Part shown: one piece after another, positions 4,865 to 5,605 of the stretch
How the letters are laid out: each line of letters begins with the position of its first letter
Position numbering within the stretch: the stretch's first letter is position 1
Source: Eubacterium sp.
GTDB taxonomy: Bacteria > Bacillota > Clostridia > Lachnospirales > Lachnospiraceae
Assembly: GCA_022776205.1 (NCBI GenBank)
Contig: JALFIK010000164.1
Location: 1-5,605, forward strand
Length of the DNA stretch: 5,605 nucleotides
Reading direction: 5' to 3'
The notes under the pieces: generated by a model
Told to the model about the DNA's origin: nothing
What the model saw: only the letters and a program-made list of their open reading frames with translations
Databases searched by the model: none
Program-made: the position numbers and the translations under genes

Positions 4865-5605
4865 TCAAAACTGAATATCCATAATTTTTTCTGTCCAGTA
4901 AAAGCAAAATAATATTATTCCGATTACTGCCGACATCATAAGATGCCCTGTAACGGACTGATAAAAACAGGCGACATACTCCGGATTCGTAATCCTCAGA
5001 TAAAGAAATATACAAAGAGGCATCAGCAACATAATATTTTTTTCAAAAATCTTTCCGCTCAATAAAACCTGTATTTCCTCCCTGGCATCCATCCTTGCCT
5101 TCATGTGCTCCATTGAGCGTTTTAATACATCTACCATATTTCCGCCGGTGCTGTGAACAATCTCAATGACAGCAGATAACTGTCCCGCTTCTTCCAGCCC
5201 GGTTTCCCGGGCAAACACTGCAAACATCTTGTCAGCAGGAATATGAAGTTCCAGCCCCTGTACCAGCTTTCTGAGTTTTCCAACTATAGGATTCTCCGGT
5301 TTTTCACCGGATGACTCCATTTCTTTTAATGCAATCCGACAGGCATTCTCCAGAGAATATCCTGCCTGAAATGATGTCATGAGCGACCGGAGCAAATCCC
5401 GAAAACCTGTCTCATATTGTCTTCTCTCCTTCTTCATTTTCCGCTTCTCCCAGATTTTCCAGCCCGGAATCAGGAGAATCTGTTCCGGGATCATCCAGAA
5501 TCCATCCCGGTAACAGAGAAGATTTAACAGAATCAGCAATCCCTCTCCCACAAAAAACAACCGGATTCTCTCTCTTTTATTCGAAATTTTCCTCTCCGAA
5601 CGTTT
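4865..5605 (-). CDS. TadB-like T2SSF membrane protein (5' end beyond right edge)
   Basis: The frame is open from the TGA at 4865 to the right edge, giving 246 visible residues. A TTG at 5560 is the first standard start in the window, but the 15 codons before it are open, hold no start and read as a basic stretch (KRSERKISNKRERIR) leading into the first helix, so the gene very probably begins outside. Visible layout: one or two hydrophobic segments (about 16-50), a basic cytoplasmic stretch, the T2SSF helical domain (about 68-190, with FRDLLRSLMTSFQAGYSLENA and IVHSTGGNMVDVLKRS), then two C-terminal helices around NPEYVACFYQSVTG. The FQAGYSLENA motif, the STGGN motif and the NPEY turn between the last helices are typical of TadB. 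It acts in the membrane as the platform that couples the secretion ATPase to pilin assembly, together with the TadC-like protein encoded next. A strong ribosome binding site starts immediately after its stop codon. Confidence 0.9.
   Translation of the reverse strand, partial: KRSERKISNKRERIRLFFVGEGLLILLNLLCYRDGFWMIPEQILLIPGWKIWEKRKMKKERRQYETGFRDLLRSLMTSFQAGYSLENACRIALKEMESSGEKPENPIVGKLRKLVQGLELHIPADKMFAVFARETGLEEAGQLSAVIEIVHSTGGNMVDVLKRSMEHMKARMDAREEIQVLLSGKIFEKNIMLLMPLCIFLYLRITNPEYVACFYQSVTGHLMMSAVIGIILFCFYWTEKIMDIQF

Noticed and set aside
1..5605. tRNA, rRNA, CRISPR array, insertion sequence or attachment site
   Set aside because: No cloverleaf-like block, direct repeat array, transposase frame or flanking inverted repeat was seen; the window is almost wholly coding.

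Overview
The window looks like part of a chromosome of a low-to-moderate-GC Gram-positive anaerobe, most likely Clostridia and probably Lachnospiraceae. This rests on strong AGGAGG-type ribosome binding sites, Clostridia-type gene order, and family signatures I recognise (Flp1-like pilin, DUF5702, DUF6382). The organism call is inference from protein resemblance, not a database result.

All convincing genes lie on the minus strand and are tightly packed, with overlaps or gaps of at most about 60 bases. They read as one operon transcribed from right to left, entering and leaving through the window edges. No promoter or intrinsic terminator is visible inside, and no stretch longer than 300 bases lacks a gene. 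In transcription order the genes are: a TadB-like T2SSF membrane protein (4865 to the right edge, 5' end cut off); a TadC-like T2SSF protein with a large predicted extracytoplasmic insert (3475-4806); a 63-residue Flp1-family type IVb pilin (3265-3456); a DUF5702 protein with a pilin-like N terminus (1788-3314); a TadE-like pseudopilin carrying two Cys/His-rich repeats (825-1739); a second TadE-like pseudopilin (278-835); and the N-terminal 97 residues of a DUF6382-type protein (1-291).

Together these form the inner-membrane platform, the major pilin and several minor pilin-like proteins of a Gram-positive Tad/Flp (type IVb pilus or pilus-like secretion) system. TadB and TadC would form the platform that a CpaF/TadA-type ATPase, expected upstream, drives. 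Flp1 would be the filament subunit. The two TadE proteins and DUF5702 would be minor, tip or anchoring components. The DUF6382 protein, whose relatives often carry an FHA domain, may link the machine to Ser/Thr phospho-signalling. The ATPase, CpaB/CpaE-like proteins and prepilin peptidase are not in the window.

Points most worth a second look are: the tandem metal-site-like repeats on the TadE protein; a graded decay of the prepilin cleavage motif across four neighbouring proteins; the lack of a normal start codon at the good ribosome binding site of the tadC-like gene, whose frame is open back across the tadB-like stop; a perfect GAAA-tetraloop hairpin between two genes; and a high density of CCGG.
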